This document shows positions 46,020-56,110 of a DNA stretch of 64,000 nucleotides, one piece after another. A program made the translations under genes and the position numbers. Within the stretch, counting starts at the first letter, position 1. Every line of letters begins with the position of its first letter. The notes beneath the pieces were generated by a model. That model saw nothing but the letters and a program-made list of their open reading frames with translations, was not told the DNA's origin and did not search any database. The stretch is from assembly GCA_016711125.1 (NCBI GenBank), contig JADJTQ010000002.1:186001-250000 (forward strand). Direction: 5' to 3'. This stretch comes from Saprospiraceae bacterium (GTDB lineage: Bacteria; Bacteroidota; Bacteroidia; Chitinophagales; Saprospiraceae).

Positions 46020-47152
46020 ATTTTGGTAGTGACGATCTCTAGCATCTGATCTTTCCAATCATTAAAACGATCCTCTCGGATCATATTACGTGCGGTCTTC
46101 ATCAATTCGGAATAAAAAGAAAGGTTTTGCATAGATGCTAATTGAGCTCCAAGCATTTCCTTACTAATGATTAAATGTCTTAAATAACTTTTTGAATGAC
46201 TCCTGAGTAATTCTATGGGACTGTGTTCATCAATCGGCTCGGTTGAATTTTGCCATTTTCTATTTTTAATATTGACGAGTCCCTTTGTGGTGTAGATCAA
46301 TCCGTGACGGCCGTTTCTTGTTGGCAATACGCAGTCAAACATGTCGACTCCGAGAGAGATGCAGTGCAAAAGATCTGCTGGCGTGCCAACTCCCATGAGA
46401 TATCGGGCACTTGATCTTGGCAGAATTTGGCATACCAGATCTGTCATATTGTATAATAGTTCTGAGGGCTCGCCGACAGAGAGACCTCCAATGGCAGCAA
46501 TGGTAGTATCTAGTTCGGACACAAAACTAGCAGATTTTGTCCTTAGATCTTCATAGGTGCTTCCTTGCACAATGGGTACCAGAATTTGGTCATAGCCATA
46601 GCGGGACTCTCCATTATCAAAATAGGTGATACATCGGTCGAGCCAGCGATGGGTAAGTTCCAAAGATTTGCTGGCATAATCACGATCGCAGGGAAAAGGA
46701 GTGCACTCATCAAATGCCATAATGATATCAGCACCGATAATGCGCTGGATTTCGATGGCTCTTTCGGGAGTAAATGTATGTCTCGATCCATCGATATGCG
46801 ATGAAAAAGTCACCCCCTCCTCCGATATTTTTCTTCGATCACTCAAGGAATATACTTGATAACCTCCACTATCGGTAAGCAGTGGCCTGGGCCAGGCTAT
46901 AAAATTGTGAAGCCCACCCGCAGTCTCTATGACCTCCAGTCCTGGCCTAAGGTAGAGATGGTAGGTATTGCCCAGAATGATCTGAGCACCAATATCATGT
47001 AATAGTTGATGCTGGTTGAGACTTTTTACTGTACCCTGAGTGCCAACGGGCATAAAAGTTGGTGTCTCGATCAAGCCGTGTCCGGTATTTAATAGTCCGG
47101 TTCGAGCTGAAGTGTTCCTGCAACTGTATGCAATTGAAAAATCTATTGACAT
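46016..47152 (-). CDS. tgt: Queuine/preQ1 tRNA-ribosyltransferase
   Basis: Exchanges guanine 34 for preQ1 in tRNAs with GUN anticodons, the entry to queuosine. The 378-residue protein shows LTDSGGYQVYSL with the nucleophile-neighbouring Asp, MAFDECTPFPCD, YLMGVGTPADLL and GVDMFDCVLPTRNGRHG, which carries the second catalytic Asp. In the usual zinc-binding place, PIDxxCxCxxC, this protein reads PIDEHSPIELLRSHSKSYLRHL without cysteines. I recall that other Bacteroidota Tgt proteins also lack them, so it is likely a lineage feature and the fold is kept by other means. Its start is 6 nt after the rodA stop and its end overlaps lptG. Confidence 0.95.
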   Translation of the reverse strand: MSIDFSIAYSCRNTSARTGLLNTGHGLIETPTFMPVGTQGTVKSLNQHQLLHDIGAQIILGNTYHLYLRPGLEVIETAGGLHNFIAWPRPLLTDSGGYQVYSLSDRRKISEEGVTFSSHIDGSRHTFTPERAIEIQRIIGADIIMAFDECTPFPCDRDYASKSLELTHRWLDRCITYFDNGESRYGYDQILVPIVQGSTYEDLRTKSASFVSELDTTIAAIGGLSVGEPSELLYNMTDLVCQILPRSSARYLMGVGTPADLLHCISLGVDMFDCVLPTRNGRHGLIYTTKGLVNIKNRKWQNSTEPIDEHSPIELLRSHSKSYLRHLIISKEMLGAQLASMQNLSFYSELMKTARNMIREDRFNDWKDQMLEIVTTKI

Positions 47153-47157
47153 GTACT

Positions 47158-48562
47158 CTAGTTAAGATATCGCTGGCTATCAAACTTAAGGAGCACGCCA
47201 ATCATAAGGGTAAAACCTAATAATGATGAGCCGCCAGCGCTAATAAATGGCAAAGGTATTCCGATGATCGGTAAGAGTCCCATGGTCATACCGATATTGA
47301 TTGCAAAGTGAAAAAAGAATACCCACTACTCCGTAAATATATTGGCGAAAGAGATTGAGACGCTGACGTTCGGCCAGGATAACCATGCGCATCATCAATA
47401 AGACAAATAGGCCGATGATGGTAAGCGAACCAACAAATCCCTGCTCTTCGCCGACAGTACAAAAAATGAAATCGGTTGATTGCTCAGGCACATAATTAAG
47501 TTTTGTAAGAGTACCCTCAAGGTATCCCTTGCCTGACAGCCCGCCAGAACCGATCGCCATCTTTGAAAGCAGCACATTGTAAAGAGGGCCCTGAGGATCA
47601 CACCTGTCGGGATGGAGCCATACATTGATACGATCTTGATGATGAGGTTCCAGCACATTGTGAAAAACGTAGTCAGTGCCGAATGAAAGACTGGAAAAAA
47701 TGAGAAAAGCGCCAAGCACCATTGCTGATACTTGAATGCGCCCTTTAATAATCTGGACAAAGAGAAAGAAAATAAGAAGGGCTGAATTAATGATCAAAAT
47801 CTGGGTTGTCAGGCCTTGGGTAATGCATACTATTGAGGCAATGAGCAGGAGGATCATACTTAGATTCCAATATGATCTAAATTCAATATTTTGCACCAGT
47901 ACAGTCATACCGATTACACTAAGTACAATAGTGACAGTCATTGGATCAAAAAGCAAAGCAAGTACAAATATCGATGCAGCAGAAAGACCAATGATGTAAG
48001 GTCCGGGAGAAAGTCCTTCGCGATATAGCAGAATAAAAAACGAAAGGAAGACAAGAGCACTCCCGGGATCTGGCTGAAGAATAGTGAGCACCAGAGGAGC
48101 GACGAATAATGCAATGACGGTGAGGATGTCTTTTGTTGTTTTTAGTTTGGAAGTTGGGCCCGATAAGTAGCTGGCCACTGCCAGACACGTTGCGAATTTG
48201 GCTATTTCTGAAGGTTGCAGCGAAAATCCAAAAAAATTGAACCATGACTTGGCTCCATTTACTTCATTTCCAAAAATCAAAACGGTCACCAATAATGCTA
48301 TGGAGATACCATATATTGGATAAGCAAAATTTCGCCAGAATTTCCAATCAATATTAATAATCAGGAGTAATAAAGCAAAGGCAAGGCCCACCCAAATTGT
48401 TTGTTTTCCAATGGCATTGGAGAAGGAAAAAGCCATTCCGTCACCACCTTTGTATTCCACCGCAAAGATCATCAGCCATCCGATCAAAACCAGACTTAAA
48501 AAAAGCGAAAATGTAATCCAATCGATACTTTTTCGCTGGGCTCCTGATTTAGGGATTGCCAT
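47158..48562 (-). CDS. rodA: Rod shape-determining protein RodA (SEDS family), one-base frameshift
   Basis: A multi-pass glycosyltransferase that polymerises peptidoglycan during elongation. Ten helices are visible, with the SEDS block FFGFSLQPSEIAKFATCLA and YNVLLSKMAIGSGGLSGKGYLEG, and STDFIFCTVGEEQGFVGSL. The ORF loses register after VVGIL; removing one base from the T6 run on the coding strand (plus strand A run 47311-47316) restores FHFAINIGMTMGLLPIIGIPLPFISAGGSS, a diagnostic SEDS ending. The full protein has 467 residues with TAG at 47158, against about 370-420 in many RodA proteins; the extra length lies in hydrophobic middle segments. It sits between the SPOR gene (one nt upstream) and tgt. 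Confidence 0.92.
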
Positions 48563-48985
48563 TTATAAATCTGGATTTGAGAAGACTTTCTCAGGCTTCA
48601 CGTCGTCAATTACCAATAAAGCTGCCGGATATTTATGTTTAATCCGGTGTAGCAGGTTTAATGCATCAAGTTTTTCCTTAAATGCCGCATCCCTTAGTTT
48701 TAATATATAGTAGGGATTATCATAAACCCATTCCAAACGCATGGAAGGATAGATGCTTTCAAATCGAGATTTCTCATTTTCCATCTCCCTTCGGTCACTT
48801 ACTGCTACTACTTGTATTCGCCAGGCTTTAATGGTTTCCTGGCTCTTATTCTTTGCCGCATAAACGGCAAGCATCCTGTCAATTTCGGTACTTCGCAAGA
48901 CAACACTTTGTGCTGTCAGAAGCCCCGTGCCAAGGAGTAGAATACTCAAGGTGATCACACTCCTTAGATTTTTTTGCATCATCAT
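48563..48985 (-). CDS. SPOR-domain-like exported protein
   Basis: A 140-residue protein starting in a triplet of ATG codons at 48985, 48982 and 48979. It has an N-terminal signal peptide or anchor (SVITLSILLLGTGLLTAQ) and a C-terminal region (AWRIQVVAVSDRREMENEKSRF and YYILKLRDAAFKEKLDALNLLHRIK) resembling SPOR domains, which bind denuded peptidoglycan at division or growth sites. It lies 4 nt after secA and directly before rodA, which suggests a link to cell-wall growth. An upstream ORF extension of 56 codons lies inside secA and is rejected. SPOR assignment is by pattern. Confidence 0.75.
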   Translation of the reverse strand: MMMQKNLRSVITLSILLLGTGLLTAQSVVLRSTEIDRMLAVYAAKNKSQETIKAWRIQVVAVSDRREMENEKSRFESIYPSMRLEWVYDNPYYILKLRDAAFKEKLDALNLLHRIKHKYPAALLVIDDVKPEKVFSNPDL

Positions 48986-48989
48986 TCGA

Positions 48990-51900
48990 TTAATTTCGAC
49001 CATGACAATGTTTATATTTTTTACCGCTACCACAAGGACAAATATCGTTGCGACCAACTTTAGGGTCCTGACGACGGATGGTCTCTTGCTTAGGGCGATC
49101 ACTGACTGCTTCAGCAGCTTGTCGCGCTGCATTTCCATTATCTCCACCTCCATTGCCCCCTCCCCGGTTCGCCCGAATCTTACTTAAGTCGGTCTTTTGA
49201 CTTCTAGCTTCTCTGATTTCGTCCGGTTCGTTGATTAGTAATTTACCTTTCGACAAGAAGGACGTCACATCATAATTGATTCGATAAATCACTTGCTCAA
49301 AAAGCTCATATGCCTCCATCTTGTAGACCACCAAAGGATCCTTTTGCTCAAAAGATGCTGCTTGCACTGATTCTTTCAGCTCATCCATACTTCTCAAGTG
49401 CTCCTTCCAATTATCATCGATCAGGCTCAGAAACGGCTTTTTCGATGTCACTCAGAATAGATACTCCACGGCTCTCCACAGCATCCTTCAGATCTGCTGA
49501 GATCTGCAATTGTCTCTTACTTCCATCGGTAATTGGTAATGCAATATATTTATATCGATGGCCTTCATTTTCATACACGTTTTTGACAATCGGATATAAA
49601 GCCGCTGACATCTTCTCACCCTTTTCACGATAGAATGTGACAAATTGGTCCTGCAATTTTTTTGCAACGTCAGCACTATTCGCAAGATTAAAAAAGTCGG
49701 AATCAAATTCAGGATCGATACCTAACGACTGCATCGTGGTTCGTCTGAAGCCTTCAAAATCTTCGGATCTCTGATGGGAGGTCACTAGATTTTCAGTCAA
49801 ACCTTCAAACATGTGATTAAGGTCGACCGACAGCCTCTCCCCTGACAGTGCATTACGACGTTTTTGATAGATGGCCTCTCGCTGTATATTCATGACATCG
49901 TCATACTCAAGAAGCCGCTTCCTGATCCCAAAGTTGTTTTCCTCCACTTTTTTCTGGGCCCGTTCGATCGATTTAGTCACCATACTATGCTGAATTACCT
50001 CACCGTCTTTATGGCCCATCCGGTCCATTAATTTAGCAATTCGTTCTGATCGGAATAGCCGCATCAAGTTATCTTCAAGCGAGACAAAAAACTGAGATGA
50101 TCCGGGGTCACCTTGTCGTCCGGCCCTTCCACGCAACTGACGATCCACTCTTCGACTATCATGTCTTTCGGTGCCGACAATAGCTAAACCACCGGCTGCT
50201 TTTACAGCATCGTTAATCTTGATATCGGTACCCCTACCGGCCATGTTAGTGGCAATGGTTACTTTTCCAGCCTTCCCCGCTTCGGCTACAATCTCTGCCT
50301 CCCGCTGATGCTGCTTAGCATTCAATACATTGTGATCCAAATTCCTGAGCTTTAGCATCCGGCTCAACTTTTCTGAGATATCGACTGAAGTTGTCCCAAC
50401 CAGTACCGGTCTTCCGGACTGACTGAGTGAAACAATTTCGTCAATGACAGCATTAAATTTTTCCCGAGCCGTCTTGAATACAAAATCTTCCCGATCATCC
50501 CGTACAATAGGTCGATTGGTTGGAATCACTACAACGTCCAATTTATAGATTTCCCAAAACTCATTGGCCTCGGTCTCCGCCGTTCCGGTCATGCCTGCCA
50601 ATTTGTGAAACATACGGAAATAGTTTTGTAGGGTGACCGTGGCATATGTCTGAGTTAATTCTCCCACTTTGACATTCTCTTTAGCCTCCAGTGCCTGATG
50701 TAAACCATCGGAATATCTTCTTCCCTCCATCATCCTGCCCGTCTGTTCATCGACTATTTTTACCTGACCATCCAGCACTACATATTCTTCATCGCGTTCA
50801 AAGAGCGTATAGGCCTTCAGCAATTGACTTACTGCATGCAAGCGTTTTGATTTGATGCTATAATCCTCAATAAGAACTTGCTTAGCTTCTTTCTTTTGGG
50901 CTTCTTTCAGTGTCTCATTTTCCTCAATTTCCAAAATTTCCGATCCAATATCGGGCATGATGAATAGATTGGGATCATCACCTCCTTTGGCTAAATATTC
51001 GGCCCCAAGTTCTGTGAGGTCAACCGATCGATTTTTTTCATCGATCGTGAAGAGTAACGGTTCATCAACAATATGCATGTTTTTTGACTGTTCCTGCATA
51101 TAGAAATTTTCTGCTTTTTGCATACTAATTCTAACCCCGTCCTCACTCAGAAACTTAGTCAAAGGTCGATATTTTGGTAATGCACGATACGCCCTCAACA
51201 AGGCCATACCACCTTCGCCCTCTTCATAACCGGTGTTGCCACTGCTGATAAGCGACTTAGCCCCGGCCAAATAATCGGTCGCGAGTTTGCGTTGGGCATT
51301 AACCAGTCTCTCTACATTCGGCCTTAAAGCCATGTATTCTTGATCTTCGGCATCCTGCGACACTGGTCCGGAGATGATTAGGGGAGTACGTGCATCATCG
51401 ATTAAAACGGAGTCGACCTCATCCACCATCGCAAAGTGATGTTTTCGTTGCACCAGCTCAGTGGTTGATCGTACCATATTGTCGCGCAAATAGTCAAAAC
51501 CAAACTCACTATTGGTGCCGTAAGTCACATCACAACGGTAAGCTCTGATCCGTTCGGGAGAATGCGGACGATATTTATCAATGCAATCCACGGTGAGAAA
51601 TAGAAACTCAAATATCGGCCCTACCCATTCGCTATCGCGCCTCGCCAGGTAATCATTTACGGTGATCAAATGCACACCCTCTCCTGACAGCCCATTGAGG
51701 TATGCAGGTAGTGTCGCAACTAAGGTTTTTCCCTCTCCGGTAGTCATCTCCGCGATCTTACCGTCGTGCAATACCATGCCACCAATCAATTGTACATCAT
51801 AATGTACCATATCCCACTTAATCTCGCCCCCGGCTGCCATCCATTTGTTGGCCCAGATGGCTTTATCACCTTGGATGGTTATGTAAGAGTTTTTTGCGGC

Positions 51901-52311
51901 CAGATCCCGGTCAAACTGCGTGGCGGTTACTTCGAGGAGCTCATTCTCCTTAAATCTGCGTGCAGTTTCTTTCACTACGGCAAATGCTTCTGGTAATATT
52001 TCATTGAGAATATCTTCAAGATGTTGATCTTTATCTTTGATCATCTCATCGATCTCATTGAAGAGTTGTTCTTTGATGCCAAAATCAGGCTCTGCCTTAG
52101 CATTATCACGTAAGGCTTGAATGTCCGTTTTGATACCCGCCAAATGGTCTTCTATGCGGGATTTAAACTCATGGGTTTTATTTCGCAATTGATCATTGCT
52201 GAGACTATTATATTCATCGTAGTATTTAAGCACCTGCTCAACTACCGGCGTATATTTTTTAACATCTCGGTCAAACTTAGTACCGAATATTTTTGTGAAA
52301 AAGTTTAACAT
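48990..52311 (-). CDS. secA: Preprotein translocase ATPase SecA, one-base frameshift
   Basis: The motor that drives secretory proteins through SecYEG. Motifs in order: EMTTGEGKTLVATLPAYLN (Walker A), MVDEVDSVLIDDARTPLIISGP, KLAGMTGTAETEANEF, ATNMAGRGTDIKI and LRGRAGRQGDPGSSQFF. Near the C-terminus the frame changes after DIEKAV; removing one T restores LSLIDDNWKEHLRSMDELKESV, the conserved helical wing. It ends with the zinc motif CPCGSGKKYKHCHG. The corrected protein has 1106 residues, as is typical in Bacteroidota, with the usual insertion in the preprotein region. A -7-like TATCTTTG (52347-52354, minus strand) lies upstream. Confidence 0.96.
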
Positions 52312-52492
52312 AAAGTGGTTTCTTTTATCAATTCAGGTTGATCTGGCAAAGATAGTGATATTGCATTCTATCCGCTAGAACGTATTTAGGAGATCATATA
52401 TCATACCAGCCTATTTTCTTCAGCAACTTTAAGCCATAATGACAGGATTTTCACGTTTACTATATGATTATCTTTGGCGATCCAATAATTTC

Positions 52493-54208
52493 ATGACGTA
52501 TTTAAAGACATTTTTCTTATTCTTCTTATGCGTGGATCTGCTTCCGGTTTCCGCTCAAATAGCTGCTCCTAATTTTGATTGTGTGCGAGGAGACACCCTA
52601 TATTGGACACCGGCCGTAAACAATTGTGGTCCATTTGTAAGCTTTGACATATTTTATAGTGATACTCTAACTGGGCCCTACAATCTATTGGCATCGGTGG
52701 TTGATATCAATGCTACAAGTTATCATCATCCGGCAATGGGCCATGCTTATTACTTCTTACAGGCAAATCATGATTGTCCTGGTCAGATTTCAATGGCATC
52801 AGATACGCTTAATAATCTACCTCCTGCGATAACTACCTTGGAAAAAGTATCGGTGCAGCCTGACGGAGTGTTGGTTTCATGGTATGATAATATGGATCAA
52901 AAAACCGTGGCGTACATCATCTACCGATCCACTGCACAGGGCACCTTACCAATCGATACCGTTTTTGGCGCATTGCAATACCTGGACCTCACTGCGTCAG
53001 CTAATGCAAAGGCTGAATCATATTATGTGTTGGCTATGGACCAATGTGGCAACACCGGATTTTTTGACATGCCACATCAAACGATGCACTTGACCACCGA
53101 AATCAATTTTTGTGAACAGTACATCAAACTTACTTGGAATAATTACGGGATCTGGCAAAATGGCACCCAAAATGTACAAATATGGTTGGGACTTGATGGT
53201 GCACCCCTCACTTTTGAGCACCAGCTACAGCTGACCGACACACTGGCATATATCACTGGAATCGATGATGGAAGAGAATATTGTATCGCCATGTTTTCTA
53301 AGGAAATCGGAAGAGATGTAACTTCCTTCAGTAATACGGTCTGCGCTGTTAGTGACGTTATCAAACCAGTTGAGCGGCTGGAGATTCGAAATGTATCAGT
53401 AAATCCGGAAGGAAAAATTGACGTGTTTTGGAATCATAGTGCTGATGCCGACATCAATAATTTGCAAGTTAAGCAGGGAAGTAATGCGGCGGTCTTGACT
53501 ACTTTTCAAGATTTAAGTTCAAGCCGGCCTGTCACCGATGATGTAATCACAACGGACATGACAGTCAATTCGGCACAGGAAGTGGCTCACTATCAGGTAA
53601 TGGCTACTGATGAGTGTGATATCGTAACTAATTCAAGCACCATGTCATCCATATTGTTGGAGGTGGCTGCTTCATCTCCGGATCAAAATAGGCTGATTTG
53701 GACCGATCTCTTATCGCCATCCAGGCAACTGGTTGAATATCAATTATGCCGGGTCATTGTAGATATTGAGTCAGTAATTTATCAAACTGTCAATGGTCCA
53801 CGAAATTTTGAAGACGTCCTGATAGATCCTGATGGCAGCACAATTTGCTATACTGTTAAAGCAGTGCATACTAATTCATCCGGCTCAGACACCCTTGTTG
53901 CCCTATCTAATACTGTCTGTATCGAGCCTCAGACTGGTCTTTATATTCCTAATGCATTTGTTCCTGATGGGGTAAACGATCTATTTAAACCAGAAGAAGC
54001 GATTACGGGTAGCATTTCTAATTACCATATGCAAATATTTAACCGATGGGGAGGAGAGGTTTTTGAAACAAATGCATTAGCCGATGGCTGGAATGGACAG
54101 CAAGAGGGAAAACCACTTGATCCCGGAGTCTATTTTTACCTAATCAGGTTTGAGCAGCCGGATGGCACATTTGAGCAGCGCACTGGCACCGTAAACCTGA
54201 TACGTTAA
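52493..54208 (+). CDS. Exported protein with type IX (type B) sorting domain
   Basis: From ATG 52493 the 571-residue protein has a signal peptide (KTFFLFFLCVDLLPVSAQ). The body consists of several beta-sandwich modules like fibronectin type III, with repeated phrases such as SYYVLAMDQCGN, YQVMATDECD and ICYTVKAVHTNSSG and regularly placed cysteines. The last 90 residues (YIPNAFVPDGVNDLFKPEE to QIFNRWGGEVFETNALADGWNGQ) are the gliding-associated CHU_C domain, which directs secretion through the type IX system. It is therefore probably a surface or secreted adhesin-like protein. An upstream ATG at 52439 is possible but would hide the signal peptide. Confidence 0.88.
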   Translation: MTYLKTFFLFFLCVDLLPVSAQIAAPNFDCVRGDTLYWTPAVNNCGPFVSFDIFYSDTLTGPYNLLASVVDINATSYHHPAMGHAYYFLQANHDCPGQISMASDTLNNLPPAITTLEKVSVQPDGVLVSWYDNMDQKTVAYIIYRSTAQGTLPIDTVFGALQYLDLTASANAKAESYYVLAMDQCGNTGFFDMPHQTMHLTTEINFCEQYIKLTWNNYGIWQNGTQNVQIWLGLDGAPLTFEHQLQLTDTLAYITGIDDGREYCIAMFSKEIGRDVTSFSNTVCAVSDVIKPVERLEIRNVSVNPEGKIDVFWNHSADADINNLQVKQGSNAAVLTTFQDLSSSRPVTDDVITTDMTVNSAQEVAHYQVMATDECDIVTNSSTMSSILLEVAASSPDQNRLIWTDLLSPSRQLVEYQLCRVIVDIESVIYQTVNGPRNFEDVLIDPDGSTICYTVKAVHTNSSGSDTLVALSNTVCIEPQTGLYIPNAFVPDGVNDLFKPEEAITGSISNYHMQIFNRWGGEVFETNALADGWNGQQEGKPLDPGVYFYLIRFEQPDGTFEQRTGTVNLIR

Positions 54209-54210
54209 TG

Positions 54211-55362
54211 TCAATAACGGCTGAGTGAGGAGTCAACTTGATCGATGTAGGCAAGAACACCACCAGTCAGATTGAACAAATTGGTAAAAGGATAGGCTGT
54301 TTGTAAACGGGAAATCACATCAGCACTTCGCTTTCCACTTCTACAATATATGACCACTTTTTGATCTTTGGAGATTTGGTCGATATGATTATCGATTTCT
54401 TTCTCAGGTAATTTGATTCCCCCCAAATCAACAATTGCATATTCATAGGGCTCTCTGACGTCAATAAGCTGGAAGTTGCTATTTGAGATCATAAGCTGTG
54501 CCAACTGAATGGGTGAGATCTCCTGCTGATTGGAGATGGTTTCTTTAGGGTATCCACAAAATGCCTGATAATCGATCAGCCTCGTAATAGGAGGTAGGCT
54601 AGGGTTCTTAGAAATATGAAGGGTAACACTGTGAAAATTCAACGCATCAAAGATAAAAAGCCTCCCACTTAATGTCGAACCAATACCCGCCAATATCTTG
54701 ATCGCTTCATTGGCTTGCATACTCCCGATAATGCCCGGCAGTACGCCCAGGACTCCTCCTTCTGAGCAACTTGGGATCAGTCCGGGTGACGGGGGCTCCG
54801 GAAAAAGGTCGCGGTAGTTAGGGCCACGATCTCCTTGTGGAGTGAGATAATTAAAGACAGATACTTGTCCTTCAAATTGAAAAATCGACCCGTAAACCAA
54901 TGGTTTATTTAACAATACGCAGGCGTCATTCACTAAATACCTGGTTGGAAAATTATCACTACCATCAATGATCAAATCATAGTCTGAGAATATGGCAAGT
55001 GCATTTTCAGCATTTAACCAGACCTGATGTGTTTTGATTTCGATGTGTGGATTTAATGATCTGAGTCGCTCAGCTGCTTTTTCAGCTTTGAAGTTCCCAA
55101 TTTGCATCGAGCTAAAAAGAATCTGTCGCTGTAAATTGGTTTCTTCAACGACGTCACCATCAACAATCCCAATCAAGCCTACACCAGCAGCAGCCAAATA
55201 CAGTAATACGGGGCTTCCTAAGCCACCTGCTCCGATAACCAATGCCCGACTTTTTTTCAGCTTCTTCTGCCCCTCCAGACCGAAATCAGGTATCAAGATA
55301 TGCCGACTATAGCGTAGTAGTTCGTCTTTGGTCAGAGAATGTAATGGATCATCGTTCATCAA
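54211..55362 (-). CDS. ThiF/MoeB/HesA-family adenylyltransferase with C-terminal rhodanese domain
   Basis: An E1-like enzyme of 383 residues that adenylates the C-terminal glycine of a ubiquitin-like sulfur carrier (ThiS or MoaD type). The Rossmann part has VIGAGGLGSPVLLYLAAAGVG, an activating Arg near ETNLQRQILF, DLIIDGSDNFPTRYLVND and a Cys in SCSEGGVLGVLPG. The last 110 residues are a rhodanese, with the active-site loop VVIYCRSGKRSADV, whose Cys carries persulfide. The fused form suggests activation and sulfur transfer in one protein for molybdopterin, thiamine or tRNA thiolation. No carrier gene is nearby. It faces the type IX cargo gene, 2 nt apart. Confidence 0.92.
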   Translation of the reverse strand: MMNDDPLHSLTKDELLRYSRHILIPDFGLEGQKKLKKSRALVIGAGGLGSPVLLYLAAAGVGLIGIVDGDVVEETNLQRQILFSSMQIGNFKAEKAAERLRSLNPHIEIKTHQVWLNAENALAIFSDYDLIIDGSDNFPTRYLVNDACVLLNKPLVYGSIFQFEGQVSVFNYLTPQGDRGPNYRDLFPEPPSPGLIPSCSEGGVLGVLPGIIGSMQANEAIKILAGIGSTLSGRLFIFDALNFHSVTLHISKNPSLPPITRLIDYQAFCGYPKETISNQQEISPIQLAQLMISNSNFQLIDVREPYEYAIVDLGGIKLPEKEIDNHIDQISKDQKVVIYCRSGKRSADVISRLQTAYPFTNLFNLTGGVLAYIDQVDSSLSRY

Positions 55363-55455
55363 GCTAAATTACCAAGTCTACAACTTTCAAATTTAGCTAA
55401 ATGATGAAAATTTAAGTTAGATAGGGTGAGTTGGCAGTAAACAGATCAGGATAGT

Positions 55456-55917
55456 TTAGAGAATACCTCGCTCGTTAATCATCTTTCCTGCTTGCCCGGT
55501 ACGTAATGAGGAGGACCAAATACATGTTTGATTTTCAGTTTCTCTTAGTTTAACAAAGGAAAAAGAATCCAGCTGGGAGCTGGATAACAGGGCTTTGCTC
55601 ACGCCACCATTGGCTGAAGTATAAAAGCACCCAAGGAGTCGAAGCTTGTTTCCTTCCAGTTGCCTGGCGTTTTCGAAGTCTTCGGAGCTAATCACCACAT
55701 TCCTTGCAGAACCTTCAACCCTGGCTACAGGCCAGATCTTCTTAATGATCCGGTAGTTTTCACGTTGCTCGCCATAGAAAAATCCAAAGGCATATTCAGG
55801 AGCCTTCGCTGCAATAATCGATTCTATCTGCTGTTTGAAAAAAATCGGAACGATAAGAAATTGATCTTTATATGGGGCAAACAATGAACTCGCTGAGGGT
55901 TGGGTTGAGACCTGCAT
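55456..55917 (-). CDS. JAB/MPN-like protein without the HxH metal motif (putative)
   Basis: A 153-residue soluble protein. Its middle resembles JAB/MPN metalloproteases: a strand-loop ending FFYGE (Glu50) where the catalytic Glu would be, then KLRLLGCFYTSANGG and SSSQLDSFSF. In active enzymes this stretch reads HSHP and then SxxD. Here the two His are Thr100 and Ala102, while Ser and Asp117 remain. This would make it inactive as a zinc protease, if the alignment holds. JAB proteins commonly accompany ThiF-like E1 enzymes in bacteria, and the ThiF-rhodanese gene lies next on the same strand, 93 nt away, so a paired role in sulfur-carrier handling is plausible. The assignment is tentative. Confidence 0.5.
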   Translation of the reverse strand: MQVSTQPSASSLFAPYKDQFLIVPIFFKQQIESIIAAKAPEYAFGFFYGEQRENYRIIKKIWPVARVEGSARNVVISSEDFENARQLEGNKLRLLGCFYTSANGGVSKALLSSSQLDSFSFVKLRETENQTCIWSSSLRTGQAGKMINERGIL

Positions 55918-56110
55918 TTTGAAAAACTATTTTGTGTGTTTAATGTAATGAAACTTCCGTCGTTATTGACTTCTAGGGTTATTGAAAGTCAAAAGAAAAT
56001 ATTTGTTTTTCCATTATATCTTAGGTACGTGCAATTGTCGTGCCAACTCGGTAAATAGATGAAAAGTAACTTGCGCCAGCGATTAAAGATCAGGGATGAT
56101 TCCCCTTGCT

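Noticed and set aside
48986..49153. 56-codon extension of the SPOR gene
   Set aside because: Overlaps the secA 3' end in another frame; the signal peptide fits only the later ATG cluster.
803..52311. Treating the ten frameshifted genes as pseudogenes
   Set aside because: Each has one or two single-base errors, mostly in homopolymers, with both flanks fully conserved; several are essential.
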